A DNA stretch of 64,000 nucleotides, from positions 7,450,860-7,514,859 of the forward strand of contig CM060854.1 in NCBI GenBank assembly GCA_030737835.1, given 5' to 3'. The notes below the pieces were generated by a model that made no database searches, was not told the origin of the DNA, and saw only the letters and a list, made by a program, of their open reading frames with translations. The translations under genes and the position numbers were made by a program. This document shows, piece by piece, positions 1-15,100 of the stretch (its first letter is position 1; every line of letters starts with the position of its first letter). The DNA is from Acorus gramineus (Eukaryota; Streptophyta; Magnoliopsida; Acorales; Acoraceae).

Positions 1-140
1 CCTCCTTGTCATCCTCCCTTGAGTTTTTATGAACTATTAATAAAATCACTGGCATGACATCACCAAAAAAAAAGTTTGCTCAGTTTGAGGTTGTGTAAAC
101 ATATCTTTTATGTGATTACTAATCCTGCCTTTCTCTTCAG
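1..140. other. Intron sequence at the left edge of the tRNA ligase gene
   Basis: AT-rich sequence ending in a pyrimidine tract and AG at 139-140, which serves as the acceptor for the first recognisable RNL exon. I see no convincing coding exon in these 140 bases; the upstream exons lie outside the window. Confidence 0.6.
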
Positions 141-3100
141 GTGGCCAGGATTTGGGACCTAGCTTGCGTGACTTATGTGCAGCAAATAGGTCAGATGAGA
201 AACAGGTATCTCTGAAATTGCTGTATTTACTCTTGCCATGCCATGAGTGCGGTTTGGATTATTTACAAGTATATATGTTTACTGATCCATTTCTATATCC
301 TTCCAGCAAATACAAGCAATTCTGCTAAATGCTGGGACATCTATATGCCCAGACTATGCTGACTGGTTGATAGATGGGACTGATGCTCAGTCGAGAAATG
401 CTGATCGATCAGTTTTTACAAAATTTTTACAAGCTCATCCTACGGATTTTTCAACAATTAAATTGCAGGTTTGTTGCTAAAGCTTTTTCTTGCGTCAACT
501 ATTTGATTTTCTGTGACTTGTGAAATATTGTTGTAGATGTCTTGATGCCACTTCATTGTCTAAAGGTGTTCATGTACTTGGTTGTCTTTTTTTTGTGAAG
601 TATTTCCACATGTCATAAATTCTGTTTCCCAAATGTAGTAGAAAGTAATTTTGAGAAAGGCATGCAGAGAATGGAATATTTTTGTGAAATAAAGTGATAA
701 CGTTTGATGACGACCGTGAACTTTGTTGAACAATGTTGTAACTTTCCGAGAACTTGTTTGAACTTTGTGTGAACATGCGTGAACTTTCATTCACTTTGTA
801 CTCATTTCAACAAGACAAGCTCGCCTTGATTCTATGGATTCTCCAATAGTTCATTGGTAGTAAGCTTGTCGAGGGTATTCCAGACATGTTGGCTGTGGAA
901 AGAAGACACTATTTCTGACACTAGCCATGATTGGGAAACCCATGAATCAAGACTAAACAAAGAACTTCTTTTAGGCCGTTCCTTCGTCACCCACCGAGGT
1001 GCAGTTGGAGGAGCTTAGTCGTCGTCTCTTCTGCATGATCGATAAAATAGCTACGGTTTAGTTTACTAATTTGCTTTACTCTCTTCTGCACGGTCATTGA
1101 TTGTGTTTTTTTGAACTGATGTCTGTTCTTTTGAAAAGTCTTTTTCTTTTACCATAACCGATAAAGCGGAAAAGCAGGTTAGAGGATGTTTTCCGGGTTT
1201 GGTATTTAGTCAAAGCTTTGTCTCGTACACTTTCAATAACTGAACTGCCTTCATCTTGATATCCCATTTTGTATACAGCCTATACCCCCTGACTTTCATA
1301 ATTCTTACTCTGTGATAGGCATTGACCGTTAAGGGAGGAAAAAAAAACAGAAACAGGAGGAACTACAGTTCACACGGATAATTAACATGCATGAATGTGT
1401 ACAGGAATGATGTATTATGGCCTTAATATATATGCAAAAAATTCAGATGCAGAAAAAAGAAATTCAAAGGTGTGACTTCTAGTCACTGATTAAGTGATCA
1501 CATAGGACAGTATGGTTAGTCTATACATGTTTAATCAGAATGTCAGGTATTGCTTCATTGTTGTGGCAGACTTACTTGGTTTTGAAGTTTTTTTCTGTAA
1601 TTCTTTCTTTTCAAATGTACTTGCTTGCAGGAAATGATCCGGCTGATGAGACAAAGACGTCTTCCAGCTGCATTTAAATGTTATTGTAACTTCCACAAAC
1701 TTGATTCTATAACAGCCAATAATCTTTATTTCAGAATGGTTATCCATGTGCACAGTGACTCTGCTTTCCGAAGATATCAGAAGGAAATGAGGTTTGTCTT
1801 TTTAGTGTCACAGTGTTGTATTTTAAAAATCTTTTCATATTTTTTTGTGTTTTTCGTATTTTTTTATTATATTGAGGTGTGCAAACACCACTTTTCCTCG
1901 TACAGTATTAGCAATACATGTTGTTTTCTTCCTTGACCGATATCCATATACCCAAGATTTTGAAATGTCTTTCTTTAGGAAAACCGCACACAAAACCTCC
2001 AGTATTATGAATTCTAAAATGCAATGTTTTGATTGTCTTGCAGAGAAAATCGAGGACTGTGGCCATTGTATAGAGGTAAGCATAAATTTGTGATTCCTCC
2101 TAGATTTTCCATTTTGTATATATATCTATACTGAAATTTGTCTCCATAGAACTATAGGCTTATTATAATAAGAAGCTCCTATATTTCTTTCTCAAAAAAA
2201 GTTCATTTCTTTACGCTTTGGTTCTTCTAAGGCTATGGTGTGGTGCTATGATGAACTGCCTATATTGTGTTGGCTCCACTGGAAAGCCAAAGCAAGGAGA
2301 TAATACATGAAATAATGCATGAAAACAGTGAAAAACTTTGGAGGACTTCCTCTCTTAATCCGGAGAGAGGGGGGCGAGTGAGAGGGAGGGAGGGAGGGGG
2401 GTGAGAGGGAGAGAGGCCTCCGATTAGAGCTTTTGGTCGAGATGAAGAGGCTGTAGATGAGGCATTGCGGGGTGAAGTTCACGGTTGAGATGGAGGAGAG
2501 AGAGAGAGATAAAGAGAGTGTCTGTGTTGTAAGGGCTAGTTTCTTTTTGTGGTAAAGTTGGTTGGCGTAAAAGTTATGGTGTAGATTTTTTTTTTTTGGA
2601 TATCGGAGGGATCCCCCGTGGCTGACTTTACGGTCGAGCTGGGAAGGCTACCTCCGTCTGTTTGCTCCGGTCCCAAAGAAAATAATTCAACCTAAGTTAT
2701 GGTGTAGATTGAGACTTAATTATCAAATGGTCCAGATTTAACAAAAATGTTATTAGTGATGGGTTTGGTAAGGGTCGGGTTGTCTGATATACCAACCTGA
2801 ACCCAACCCAAAAATCTGTCAAACTCAAACACCTTAACCCCAAAACCGAATCCGAACCCGATTTTCCTAACCCAACCTGCTTAACAATCGGGTTTGCTTG
2901 TCAGGTTTGTGTTGCCCTGTTTTATAATTTATTAAATTCTCAGAGAATAAAACTGAAAAAATTAACAAGTGATACAATATAGATGATAGTGATTAGCACC
3001 ATGTTCTGTAACTGATGGGTTGGACCCAACCCATCATCCTCTGATACTTCTCTTTGTTGTAGGTTTTTTTCTTGATATTAACATGTTCAAGGTGAGCAAA

Positions 3101-6100
3101 GAGAGGGCTGCAGAACTTGTAAAAGACAGTTACTCATTATTAGCAGACCCCAGTGCAAGTTCAGATAAAAGTACAATTTGTACAGATGGTTTGGCTGATG
3201 AAGATGCTAATCTGATGATCAAATTGAAATTTCTTACATACAAGGTAACCATGGAAAATTAAATATTTTTTTTGTATGCGGCATGATTTCAGCTAGATTG
3301 TCTCTAGATAAAGTATTGCTGTTTATTGTGCATTTGATTTAGAAGATGTGTCTTTTCTCTAGAAATGTGAAATGTGTCATTCATAACGGTATTGTATGCC
3401 TTGAAGGAATTTTAGTAACTGCTAACAATTATCACTTCTAAATATCAGAACATTCTTCTTTATTTGATTGAAAATATATGAAAATGCGAAGCTTATCCAA
3501 AATCATAGATGTCTTCCCTCATTTATTTGAGGATTGAAGCCTTTCTTTAAAATAAGCTCAATATGGGGATATACCAGAACATGATAATGCAAAAAAATTA
3601 TTATGGACATGGGTCATAATGGTGATTCTGCAGAACTTATTGTTCTGATTCTGACTCATGGTTCTTTAAACCTTGTATACTGCTTAATAACATTTTTTTT
3701 GACCTTATTGAACCTGGGTTCCAAGTTATTAAACTATCTTGAATTTTGGTTTCTTTTTGAAACCTAATCCATATACCTTCTGCTTATCACTTTGGCAAAA
3801 GTTGTTGAGCTGTCAAAAATGATGGTTTTATGAGCTTCAATTGGTTAAGAATTTCACTTCACAGATAATTCATTTTGTTATCTGATTTTTGCAGTTACGG
3901 ACATTTTTGATTCGCAATGGTATGTCAACACTTTTCAAAGAAAGCCCTGGTAATTACAAAAGTTACTATCTGAGGTGTGTCTTTTCTCTTATATTTGTGT
4001 GCCTGTTCCAATTTCTTTTATAGATCGCTATATGCTTCCTTTTTTATTTGAAGAAGATGTATAACAGAGAATTATTAAGAAAAGTTCTATTGACTTACAT
4101 TTATTCATTAACTTATATTTTTAAGTGTGTTAAATAGCTTTATCTGCAGATTGAAGATGTTGGAAACCTCAATATTTGATTAACTTGTAACCGATAGTTT
4201 GTTTTGTGTCTTTTTTTTTTTTTTAACATATCAGATCCTTGAAAATTTAAATGAGGCTGAAAATTTGTCAATTATAAATTTATAAAGAATGTACATGTAA
4301 ATGAATTAATTTTTCCTCAAAAATATAATTTCAATATTAATGTGCTAAGAGAGTGTTATATGTAATTAGCTTAATCAATCTTATATTTTTTTTTGTCAGT
4401 AATTAAGCTTTTGTTGTCAAATTATAGTTGTGGTTACTTTTTTTTTTCTTCTTTGTGACTTTCTTGTCAAGTCTTATTGAATGTTTAAGATTCTTCATTT
4501 TAATTAATTTTCCAATAATATAAATTCAATAAAATTTAATGTGATAGGAGAGAGTTACATGTAATTAGTTTAATGAATTTTTTTTTATGAGAAATTAAAC
4601 CTATATTGTTGAATTATAATTGTGAGTACTTTTTTCCCCTTGTGGCTTCCTTCTCAAGTCTTTTCTAATGTTTATGAACCTTCAGTTGATTTCTCTTAGT
4701 ATGATATATATATTATATTTCTTAAATCTTGTTATGAAGAGTTGTTTGTGCTTAATAATGAAGCATAAAATGTTATATGTAAGTGATTATATCGACATTG
4801 AATCTCAATGGTTTGGGGTCAGTTTTGTTTTTCTTGCGACGCCATTAAGTCTTATCAAAGGTCATTCCTGTGGCCTTACATCTTCAGAGTGATTTTAGGT
4901 CCTCCTCTCCTCAACTTATCAACCCTAACTTGCTTCCCCTTTCATCTAGGTGCAGTCATCAGTGGCTATGGGGTGACTGCACATGTCCATCATATATGTT
5001 GATGAGCTGCCATTTGATCTTCCTTAATAGTGGACCTGATGCAACTAGGTTTATAATGCACAATTTGGGGTAGGGAAATTAAGAGACCTATTGTTGGGAG
5101 GACAAATGGCTGCAAGAGAACTTTTGGATGACTCCTTTTTATTTTTTATGTAGACGGCTAACAAAATAATTACTTGGCATCCGAGATCGCGCTTGAACTT
5201 TAAAGACACGGAAGGGATGATGACATAATTTTTAGCATCTCTCCATGAGATACAGTAATTTGGAAGGGTTCCCTTCAACATAGCTTCTCCGTGAAATCAT
5301 TCTACCAAAGACTCAATGAAGACCCTTCATGTGTGATCACCTCCTCTCGGTATTACCACCAAATTTGGGGAGTTCTCTCCATTGAAGAGTTGGGTGCTTT
5401 ATGTTGTTGTTCTCCCGAGATAAACACCTCACTAAATCAAACCATTTGAAATGGACATATGATGAAAACATAATTTGCACCCTTTGTGGAAGGGAAGAAG
5501 AAATGAGAGAACATTTGTTTTATGGTTGTCGGCATATCTCCAACATATGATCCAAGGCAGGGATGGATCTTGGATCACAATGTGATTTCTCCAATCGAAA
5601 AGGCATGTGGGAGTGATTCCAAAAAAAGAGGAATTTGGAGCTACAAAGATAAATTCAAAGTCCTTGCACACCATGTGGTTTGTTGGGACATTTGTCTCGC
5701 ATGAAATGAGCACATTTTTTAGAGGAATTTAATGTATATTGAAAACATGTGGGCGACAATTACAATGTCTCTTCGAGCTTGAGTGATGGTACTTTTTGGA
5801 GAAAAATCATTTTATAGGAAATATAATTGGAAAAATAGCTGTTACTCCATGTTATGTTGTCTTCATGACGTTTCAATATTGGTCTTTTGTATTTCATTTT
5901 CTTTTATTTCTTTGTTTCAGGAGATCCCTTGTCACCTCTTTGTTTTGAGGGGCGTCATCTTTTAATATAAATACTCCTAATCATTCTTACTTCCCCCCCT
6001 CTCCACCCACCAACACCCCCCCCCCCCTCTCCCAACACCCCAAAAAAAAAAAAAAGAAGAAGAAAAAATAAGAGGAAAGAAAGAGAGAAAGAATAAAAGA

Positions 6101-9100
6101 AAAGAGATAAACAAGAGGGAATGGGAGACATTCACGAAAAATATGGTAAACTTTATCAATTCATCAAAACTTAATTTTCTTAGCATAGACTGTGCCCAGA
6201 ACAACCATATAATTTTAAACAATGATGAATATTTACCTTATTTGGCTCCCTACTTGACTACTTGAAAATAAGAAATAAAAAACCTTTCCCTACATCAGGT
6301 AATTGTTCATTTTTCTCATGTTATTTTTGAATATCTAAAAATATCTGTTCGGAATTTTTCTGGATATTGCAAATGCTTTACTCCATGAAGGTTCATGAAG
6401 TTCTCTTGTTAAATGTTCATCTAACAGTTGGTGTTGGTAACATATCAACAAAATTTTAAATTGGATTATGAGAAATGATTCTTGTTTTCTTTTATTTGGA
6501 CAGGCAAATGAAGATTTGGGGCACATCAGCTGGGAAGCAAAGGGAGCTCAGCAAAATGTTGGATGAGTGGTATTGTCTCATTTGTGTTTGCATTGCTTTC
6601 TCTTTACTAGATTATGAACTTATTAAATGAAGTGGTGGGAGATATAAATCATCTGGCAGGTAGTGGGCTAACTGTTTTATAATCTTGATATGTAGGGCTG
6701 TTTATATTCGAACTAAATGTGGTAAAAAACCGCTTTCATCATCCATTTATCTTTCAGAAGCTGAGCCCTTCCTTGAACGATATGCGAAGCGCAGTCGGGA
6801 GAATCAAGTTCTTGTAGGATCTGCTGGTAACTTAGTAATGGCTGAAGAATTTCGGGCTATTGTTGAGGGGGGTATGGATGAAGAGGGTGATCTTGATCGT
6901 GAAGAAGAATTGCCTAGTTCCTATGATGCTGTTGCTAGGGATTCAGTTCCAAAGGCTGAGGGTCTTATTGTATTTTTCCCTGGTGCTTGCCTTATCCCAG
7001 ATCTTTCTTCTGCCTTTATTAATGTTATATTGATCATATCTGCGGTAATAAAACAGTGAGACACAAACGATGGGTTATAAACTGTCCTGATTTTAAATAG
7101 GTTTTCTCTAACTAGTCATGAGTAATTAAGAAGCTCCACTATGATAGGTAGGATGTTGATATATTATGAAGCCATTCCTGACCTTCCCTGTACACTGCTT
7201 CCATATGCATGCAGATTGCAATTTATTTTCTTAGCATTCTCTTATCTCTTTTATTGTCTTTAGTAATTTACGGCAATCAGGTGCTTCATTTTTCATTTAT
7301 GCCCTTGGTTAACAGATTTGCTAGCTTTCTTATTGTTATTACTGTTTCTGCCCCTTAACGAATAATTTTTAATCCGTTCAGGTTATCTATTATTTATAGT
7401 ATTAGTCACATCTAGAATATTAAGCTTATCTATAATGACTGCCAAAGTGATTGAATATGTGTAATTTTTGCTTTGCATTGATACTCCAACTTATCCAACA
7501 CACAATATTCTGCTAATGATCAATATTTTTAAAGTCAGATACATGTAGGGGTATTTGATCAAAAAGATTTTTCCAAAATGTTATGCAGATCTTAATTTGA
7601 GGATTAGATTTTAAAAAATCATCATTTTCTATTTAGCAAGTATGCCATTCCCCTATTACCTGTAACTCTTTCTTGCTTTGCATCCCCCATGCAGCTGTTT
7701 TTGTTTAACTGATTTAATCCTTATGCTCTATTTTTTCAGGTATACCTGGTTGTGCCAAATCTGCACTCTGCAAAGAAATATTAAGTAATCCCGGTGGACT
7801 TGGAGATGATCGTCCTGTATATAGCTTGATGGGAGATCTGATTAAAGGTTAATGGATCTCCTTTTTCTTCTTCTTCTTCTTTGTTCATCGGTTCTTCTCA
7901 TCTATTTTTTATTCTTGAACCGTGATCCGAAGATGTTAAGAGTAGGCCCTTCTTTGAGTCCATGTGACGCAACTGCAGAGATCAAATACAATAAGTGTTA
8001 GGAACCATTTCTGAATGGGAGATGCTGATTTACCACTATTGCTGGGAAAATTTACCTTTTAGTTCTTGTATCATCATCCAAAGTAGTACATCTATGTTTC
8101 ACATCATAGTTTTTAATGAAATGTTAGTCAGTGCCATATACCTGTGCTTCATGCCCTTCTAACATATATTTGGATTCTCTGCAATAATTTCTGACTTCAT
8201 GTTTATTGATAGTCTATAACAAGTCATAATTTCTTCAAGTGAAACTGTGATAGTGAGATTCATTAGTTTTGACCATGTATATCTGCTCATCTGATCTTCC
8301 CCCTATCTGGTCATTTACTAATCTCTAGGACTTACGACTATCCAGTTTTCCTTGCTCATCCATGTCTCAGCATGCAATCACACTGGAGTTTTTTTTTTTT
8401 TCTTTTCGTGGTGGGTAAAAAGGAATTTGTATTGCTATGATTGAGTAGTTACATTCAAAAAGTTACACAGGTGAAAATGCAAAATTTATATAAGTGTTTA
8501 GGCTTAAAATGAAAACAAAAACCGCCAAAGGAGGGAAGCCGCGACTAGTGAGACTACATCCCTTCAACAAGTTTTCGAACAGAGCTAGCCTAGAGGAGTT
8601 AGCGCTTGTTGGATCTAATGTAATTTTTGTCGGACACATCCTTAGCTAGGATGTGCTGCAGCGTTCCATCAAACTGGTCTGGGAGGAGATAAGTATTGCC
8701 TGGAGTCATTCTCAGCATGCTAAGTAATCAACTGCTTGGTTTCCTTCCCGAAAGACATGTGAAACTTGCCATTGAGTAAGGGAAGAGAGAATAGCACCTA
8801 ATTCATTGTGTGCACGCAAGATTCGCCATGGTAAGCAGCCTTTCCCTTGAACCCAAGCCACCGTAGTGGATGAGTCACTCTCGAGGTAGATGGAGTGTAT
8901 GCCCAACTTTTTGCAGATACGTGGTCCTTCAAGGATGGCTTTATATTCAAGAACATTGATGGATGAGAGGAGTTTGTCCTGCACCGCCACGGCACAAAGA
9001 GATTGACCCTCGCTGTTCTGAACTAGCCCACCATATCCTGCTCTGTCCTTTGCTAATGACCTGTCGGAGTTCGATTTGTACCACCCTTCTAATGGTGGCT

Positions 9101-12100
9101 GCCAGGACACCTAAAGAATGCTCCAGCGGTAGGATTGCAATATCTCATTAGGAAGCTAGTCGTTTCACCTGGTCAGTGAGTTCCTCCTTTAGACTTTTCC
9201 CCAAGAAGATGATGTGTACTGATGAGCAGATTTGTTTGTAGAGCATTGCTTTACAAACTGGAGTTGCATGCACTGAACTTGGACGCTTAATTGGCTTTCC
9301 CTGTCAAAGGTGGAAGAGTATCACTATGTAGTTTATCTTGTAAAGAATATTTCCTTTTCACTTATTTGTTGTTGTTCATTTATCGAGGGCGGCAAGTGGT
9401 TGGAAGTATAAGTTGTTTTCTCAACTATCTGGATTCACATGAAAGTGATTCTTTGCATAGTTCATAATTGTTTTGTACATTAAAGTCATTTTGAACATCA
9501 TATTCAATACTTCGCTAGCTTACACCAGAAGGGGTGGCTAAAGGTTTTTCAGCTTATCCTTTATAGTGCAATATAACTGCATGCATTCTAAGTGACCTTG
9601 CAATGGTTTGACATCATCTTTGAACTTATGCCCGAAGTTGAAAGAAAAATTGACCAAGGATTTGCTTAAACTTATGTTAGTTTTTATTTTTTTTAAATTT
9701 TTTTATATAGAGAAAAATTGGACTCTTTATTGATCGTTTTCCTTTTATTGAATGATTGATAAAAAATAATTTAATATTTCTTTCACAGAATGAATTTGAT
9801 TCATGAGGCACTATTGATTTATATTCTCAATATATCTTCTAACTTCTCTTTCCAGGAAGGTATTGGCAGAAGATTGCTGATGAACGCCGGAAAAAACCAT
9901 ATGCCATAACCCTTGCAGACAAAAATGCACCAAATGAAGAAGTTTGGAAACAGGTTATATGTTGTCCTTTTTGTATGTTGCAGTTTCTCCATTATTGTTA
10001 TCATACACCTTTCCTTTCTCTAGTTTCTGATGTATAATCATGCCAGATTGAAGACATGTGCCTAAAAACAAGGGCATCTGCCGTTCCTGTCGTTCCTGAC
10101 TCTGAAGGTCAATAGTCCATCTCAATCAAGCTATGTACTCATTTGTGTCTGAATATCTATATCCATTTCTCTACTTGGCTCTCTTTAGATGCTTTGATGT
10201 GCTCAAGTTTCTCAATTTCCTTTAAGTTATTTAAATTAAATAAATACCTAATGATGAGAAAACTTCTACTCTATAATGTTACATACGTAATTCAGTAGAT
10301 TTTTTTATTTTCAACTTCTGATTTTATTATGGCAGTTGGGGTTGGGTGTGGCACATTTAAGTAAATTTTGAAGTTAGTGATGTAGAGCTGTTGATTAAAT
10401 CACCCTGCAGTTATTATGAATCAGCCCTGGGACTCGCAAAATCCTCCTGCACTTCACATGTTTTGTTCCAGTGGAAATGCGGAGCATCACTTATTTAATA
10501 CAGCTAATTCTTTGTATCGTGTGATAAGGGCAACATTTTTTGTTATTTGATATCTCATTTTGCATTGGCAGGAACTGATTCCAACCCATTTTCACTTGAT
10601 GCATTGGCTGTTTTCATTTTTCGTGTCATCCAACGTGTCAATCATCCGGTATTTTCTCCTTTTTATGTTTATCTTATCATATTTGCAAGCAGTTTTGTAC
10701 ATAATATGTATAATAGGATGTTAATTCTTGGTTCTTTGTCTCGTATAAAATTTCAAGGGTAGTCTTGACAAGTCATCTCCAAATGCTGGTTATGTTCTGT
10801 TAATGTTTTATAATCTTTATGAGGGCAAGGTATGTATTTGGTGCTTGTCTTTCTTTTAGAATTTTGAGGTGTTTTTTTCCTGAAACAGGTTTCGCATTGA
10901 TGTATTACAAAACATTTCATCAACTTTATCACATTATTTGTTGCCTATAATTTTAGTTCTATTCATTGGAAACGATTGCAGAATCGTAGAGAATTTGAGA
11001 GTGAACTGCTTGAACGTTTTGGGGCTTTGATCAAGATGCCTTTGCTCAAGTCTGATAGGTGAATATATGCTCTCAATAACATTTTTTTGGAGCTTATTTT
11101 AAAATAGTGTTAGGGAATATCATGCGGACTGTCCGCACGTCTTGATTTTTTAAAAATAGTGAACATCATCTAATGAGTATATGCTTTGAAAAGTGTATAT
11201 TGCTCTATTTCGAATTGAATGTCAACAAATGTAAAAAAATTTAACGAGGTATATACCTCATCTAAGAAGGTATAAACCTAACCTCGCTAGACGGCTATGG
11301 AGGTTTATGGACTGTCCATGCAGACTGTGTAACAACCCTCTTTTTTTTTGCATTCATAGAATTCTTCTGATATCTAAATTAATCTGCACTAGCTAGTCTT
11401 ATTGCATGTTTGTGTTGTATAAGGTTGCTATTGGAAGACACTTATTCCAAAATTATACGTCTCTCTCTACATATTAATGTCACTTTGGCAAAAGAAACAA
11501 ACTTTAATGAAGTGTTTTATACTTTATGTGCAAAAAATGTACCTTGTTGTACTATCTGAAGCACATATTTGTGTTACCATCTAAGGAAGTTGGCTTATCT
11601 CTTGTGCAAAATATATGGGAATCTTTGTTGCAGTTCATTAAAGATTGGGGAGTATCTTGCGCTGGGGCTTTTAAGTGTGACATTGATGGGAGGGCAAATT
11701 GTAATTCAAGGGTAATCAGTCAGGAGAAAGTGTTTTTGGGGTTAGCGTGTGTAGATACCTCTTCCATTATGCCTTTGTCGGGTTTTTTTTTTCTTCTTAC
11801 TTGTACCTTTGAATTTGAGCACTTCTCTTAATGAAGTTGGGATAGGTTGCCTATCATTTTCACAGAGAGAGAGAGAGAGAGGAAAAGAGAGGAAGCTGGT
11901 TTGCCTCTTTGATTTTTTGGTTGTCCAAAAATTTCTCCCCACTATTATTTAAAGAAATTCATGAAACAAGAGATTATATAGTCCCAAACATAGACTTAGC
12001 ATGTGTGCCCATTGTTCTGATATGCGCTCTATGCGGCCGCATATGCGGTTTGCTATGCCTACCAAACCGTGTAGGCCAGAAAGCGGGGATATGCGAACAA

Positions 12101-15100
12101 CACTTGCATAGGTGGTCCAACGCCGCTTAAGCGGGCGCATGAGTTTAGTAAATTTAAACGGGTCGAGTAGGACTTTTTGTTTTATTTTGTAAAAGTTAAA
12201 CGGGTTACAAAAAAAAAAAAAACGGGGGAGTCTTCTCTCGACTAGCCGGCTCTAACACTCCCTTTCGACAAATCGACCTCCCCTATCCTCCTCCCCTTCG
12301 ACCTGCTCCTCCCCTTTGGTCACCAACCATCGCAACGATCTGCTCCTCCTTCGACCACTGACCTCCACCAAAGATCAACCTCTGGCACCACCTGAGTAAG
12401 CCGTTCTCTCCTTCATCTCTCCACCATCCGTCCTCATTCACGCCTGAACTCCGAGTCCCGTATTCACCCCTCTGTTTCTCAATCTCTGGTTCCAAAGGAG
12501 GCTTGTTTTGACTTGTTGGGGGCATCGTGAGAGGATTTACTAAATGACTTTGCCTCCAGGTGTGAATACCTCATGTGGTACTTGGACTTATCATGTGGCA
12601 CTTGGACTTAGGGGTTATGTTTTGTTATTAGTTTAATCACCACCACCACCATCACCAGTCATGAATATGTGGAGGATAAGTAGTGGTTCTTTTTGTCTGT
12701 ATGTATGAGAACCTCCACATCATGTACATAAGGTTTGCATAAGCCAGGCCTTATCACGATCAATCCAGATGAAAGAGACTCAGCGACTCAGTTCCTCTCT
12801 TTCTCTCTCACGTGCACAATTGTATCATTGTTTGAAATAATGAATTAAAAATGTATTGCATTGATATAATCATGTAACTTACGTTTATATGTTAAAATTT
12901 ATCTTGTTAACTCTTGTTTATAAATCATCATTATAGAATCATTCATTTTTTAATTTTTATTAATAAAAAATTACAGAACCACGTATACTCCCGCATACCG
13001 CATATACTTTGTGTAGTACCCCAGCCACACGCAAACTGTATATCAGAACACACACTCCCGCTAAATATAACATTACTCGCACAGGTCATGCAAGGTTCAG
13101 AACATAGATCACGATGGATGGTTCAAGATGGTGCTTTTTGTTTACTTTGGAGACTTTACTTTCAAACTTTAGATCAGGCATTTGTTTGGATGCGTTTAAA
13201 CTTAATTGGATCCAAGTGTCAGTTCACTTCGTTCACCCTTCATCTATCTTCTGCATCAATCTTTGCTCTATCTGCATCAAATCTGGATTTCTTTAGTCCT
13301 GGAATCCATTGCCACAGATGAATTGAGTTTTTGGGCGCCATATTATTGTTGCTTACGTAGCTTACAGACCTGTTTTCATCACCAATAGAGATCTTATTAT
13401 TATTTATATTGTTTGTTCCAGGAATCCATTACCTGATCCAGTGAAAGCTATACTAGAAGAAGGAAGAAATCTTTACAAGCTTCATACTAACAGACATGGA
13501 AGGTATATTAAAAGTCATCTTATGTTACTTTTCCTGTTCAACAATTTTAAAAAAATCTCTGTGTGTCAATCTCATTATGGTGTTATATATCTACCATATA
13601 ACTGGAATAGCAGGGCTCATCGCAAGCACCTCACAATCAATGTTGTCAGATAAATTCCTACGATGCAATAAACCTTTTCTGAATGTGCAGTCTGATCAGT
13701 GAAATCCTTCGGCTTCCACAACTGGCATGCACACAATTTTTTTTATTTTTCTAAAATGTCCTTGCTGCCCTTAATCTTTTCCAACACCTCATACAAGCCT
13801 CAAAATATAATAAAATTTACTGAACATATCCTAGTATTTACATGGTTCTTTTTAGAAAGGCAAAACGCAATTCATCATTTTGGAAAACCTACGTCTCACA
13901 AAAATGCTCCTATAGAATTTAGATGGACATCTCTTGAAAAACTTGTATACATTAACTGATCTCTTTCTCTTAGTCATCCTAACCTCTGCCACACATCAGT
14001 TTGCATCGCACTTATGCTTTGTTCGCACCCAATCAACAATGTCCTTTTCTCCTTAATACTGCAAAATACTGCTTATTTTGACATTATCTTATCAGAGTAA
14101 CTTTTTATTACTTTATTTAGATCAGAACCTTCCAAAGGCACATATGCTAGGGAGTGGGCTCAATGGGAGAAGCGGTTGCGAGAGATCATATTTGCAAATG
14201 CTGAGTATCTTAACTCTATTCAGGTATATTTCTTTCTGATTTCCTGTTTACAGCTTATTTTCCCCTTGGAATATCATATTAAGTCCATTCATATAATTTT
14301 CATTTCACATGCACCAATTTTTAGGTGGAGATTAATGAATCAACAATAATAATAAAAGGGAGAAATTTTTTGGTCATGGTTATTCTTGTAGATTAATCAT
14401 TCAATATGCTAGTTTGAATTGAAAGAAGCTGTACTCTTTTCATGTGTTCTCCTCCCGTCGGGCTTTTGCCTGGGGTGGATGGAATCACAAGAAGACTATA
14501 ATAGATCATTTTTATTAGCTTGATTGATTATATAAGTGCAGCTATTTCTCTTCAATATGTTTAAGTTTCACCCTTTCATATTAAGGACAATAATGATATT
14601 ATTCTCTTCGATATGCAGTCTGGTATCATTTTTATGCTATCAATGGGTACACTTAATTATCTAAAGAAGTTAATAAAGAAACCCACAGTATAATGTTGCC
14701 AGATATTTATCTTCAATATATGAAGTGCACTCTTTCGTATTAAGGACAATAATGATATCATTCTCTTCAATATGCAGTCCGGTATCATTTTTATGCTATC
14801 AAAGGGTAGTCTTAATTATTGAAAGAAGTTAATAAAGAAACCCACAATATAATGTTGCCAGATGAATGTAAATGTGCATGGTTTCTACTTGATGCATTCA
14901 TCTTTTTTAAATTTATAGTTCACACATTAGGGAGTAGTTCTGGTTTTGAATTTTTTTTAATATATCAAACTGCCATCTTATCACCCACCATCAAAGATAC
15001 ACGTCTCACAGACAGCGTTTAATAATGTTAGGCACGTAGTTTTACTCAATACGAGTGACTTTTGTAGCATGGAAGTGCTCAGATCAAGATTTAAGGGGAA

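Noticed and set aside
1979-2043. Alternative RNL exon using the AG at 1977-1978
   Set aside because: It would disturb the frame. The AG at 2042-2043 gives ENRGLWPLYRG, which joins in phase to FFLDINMFK at 3063.
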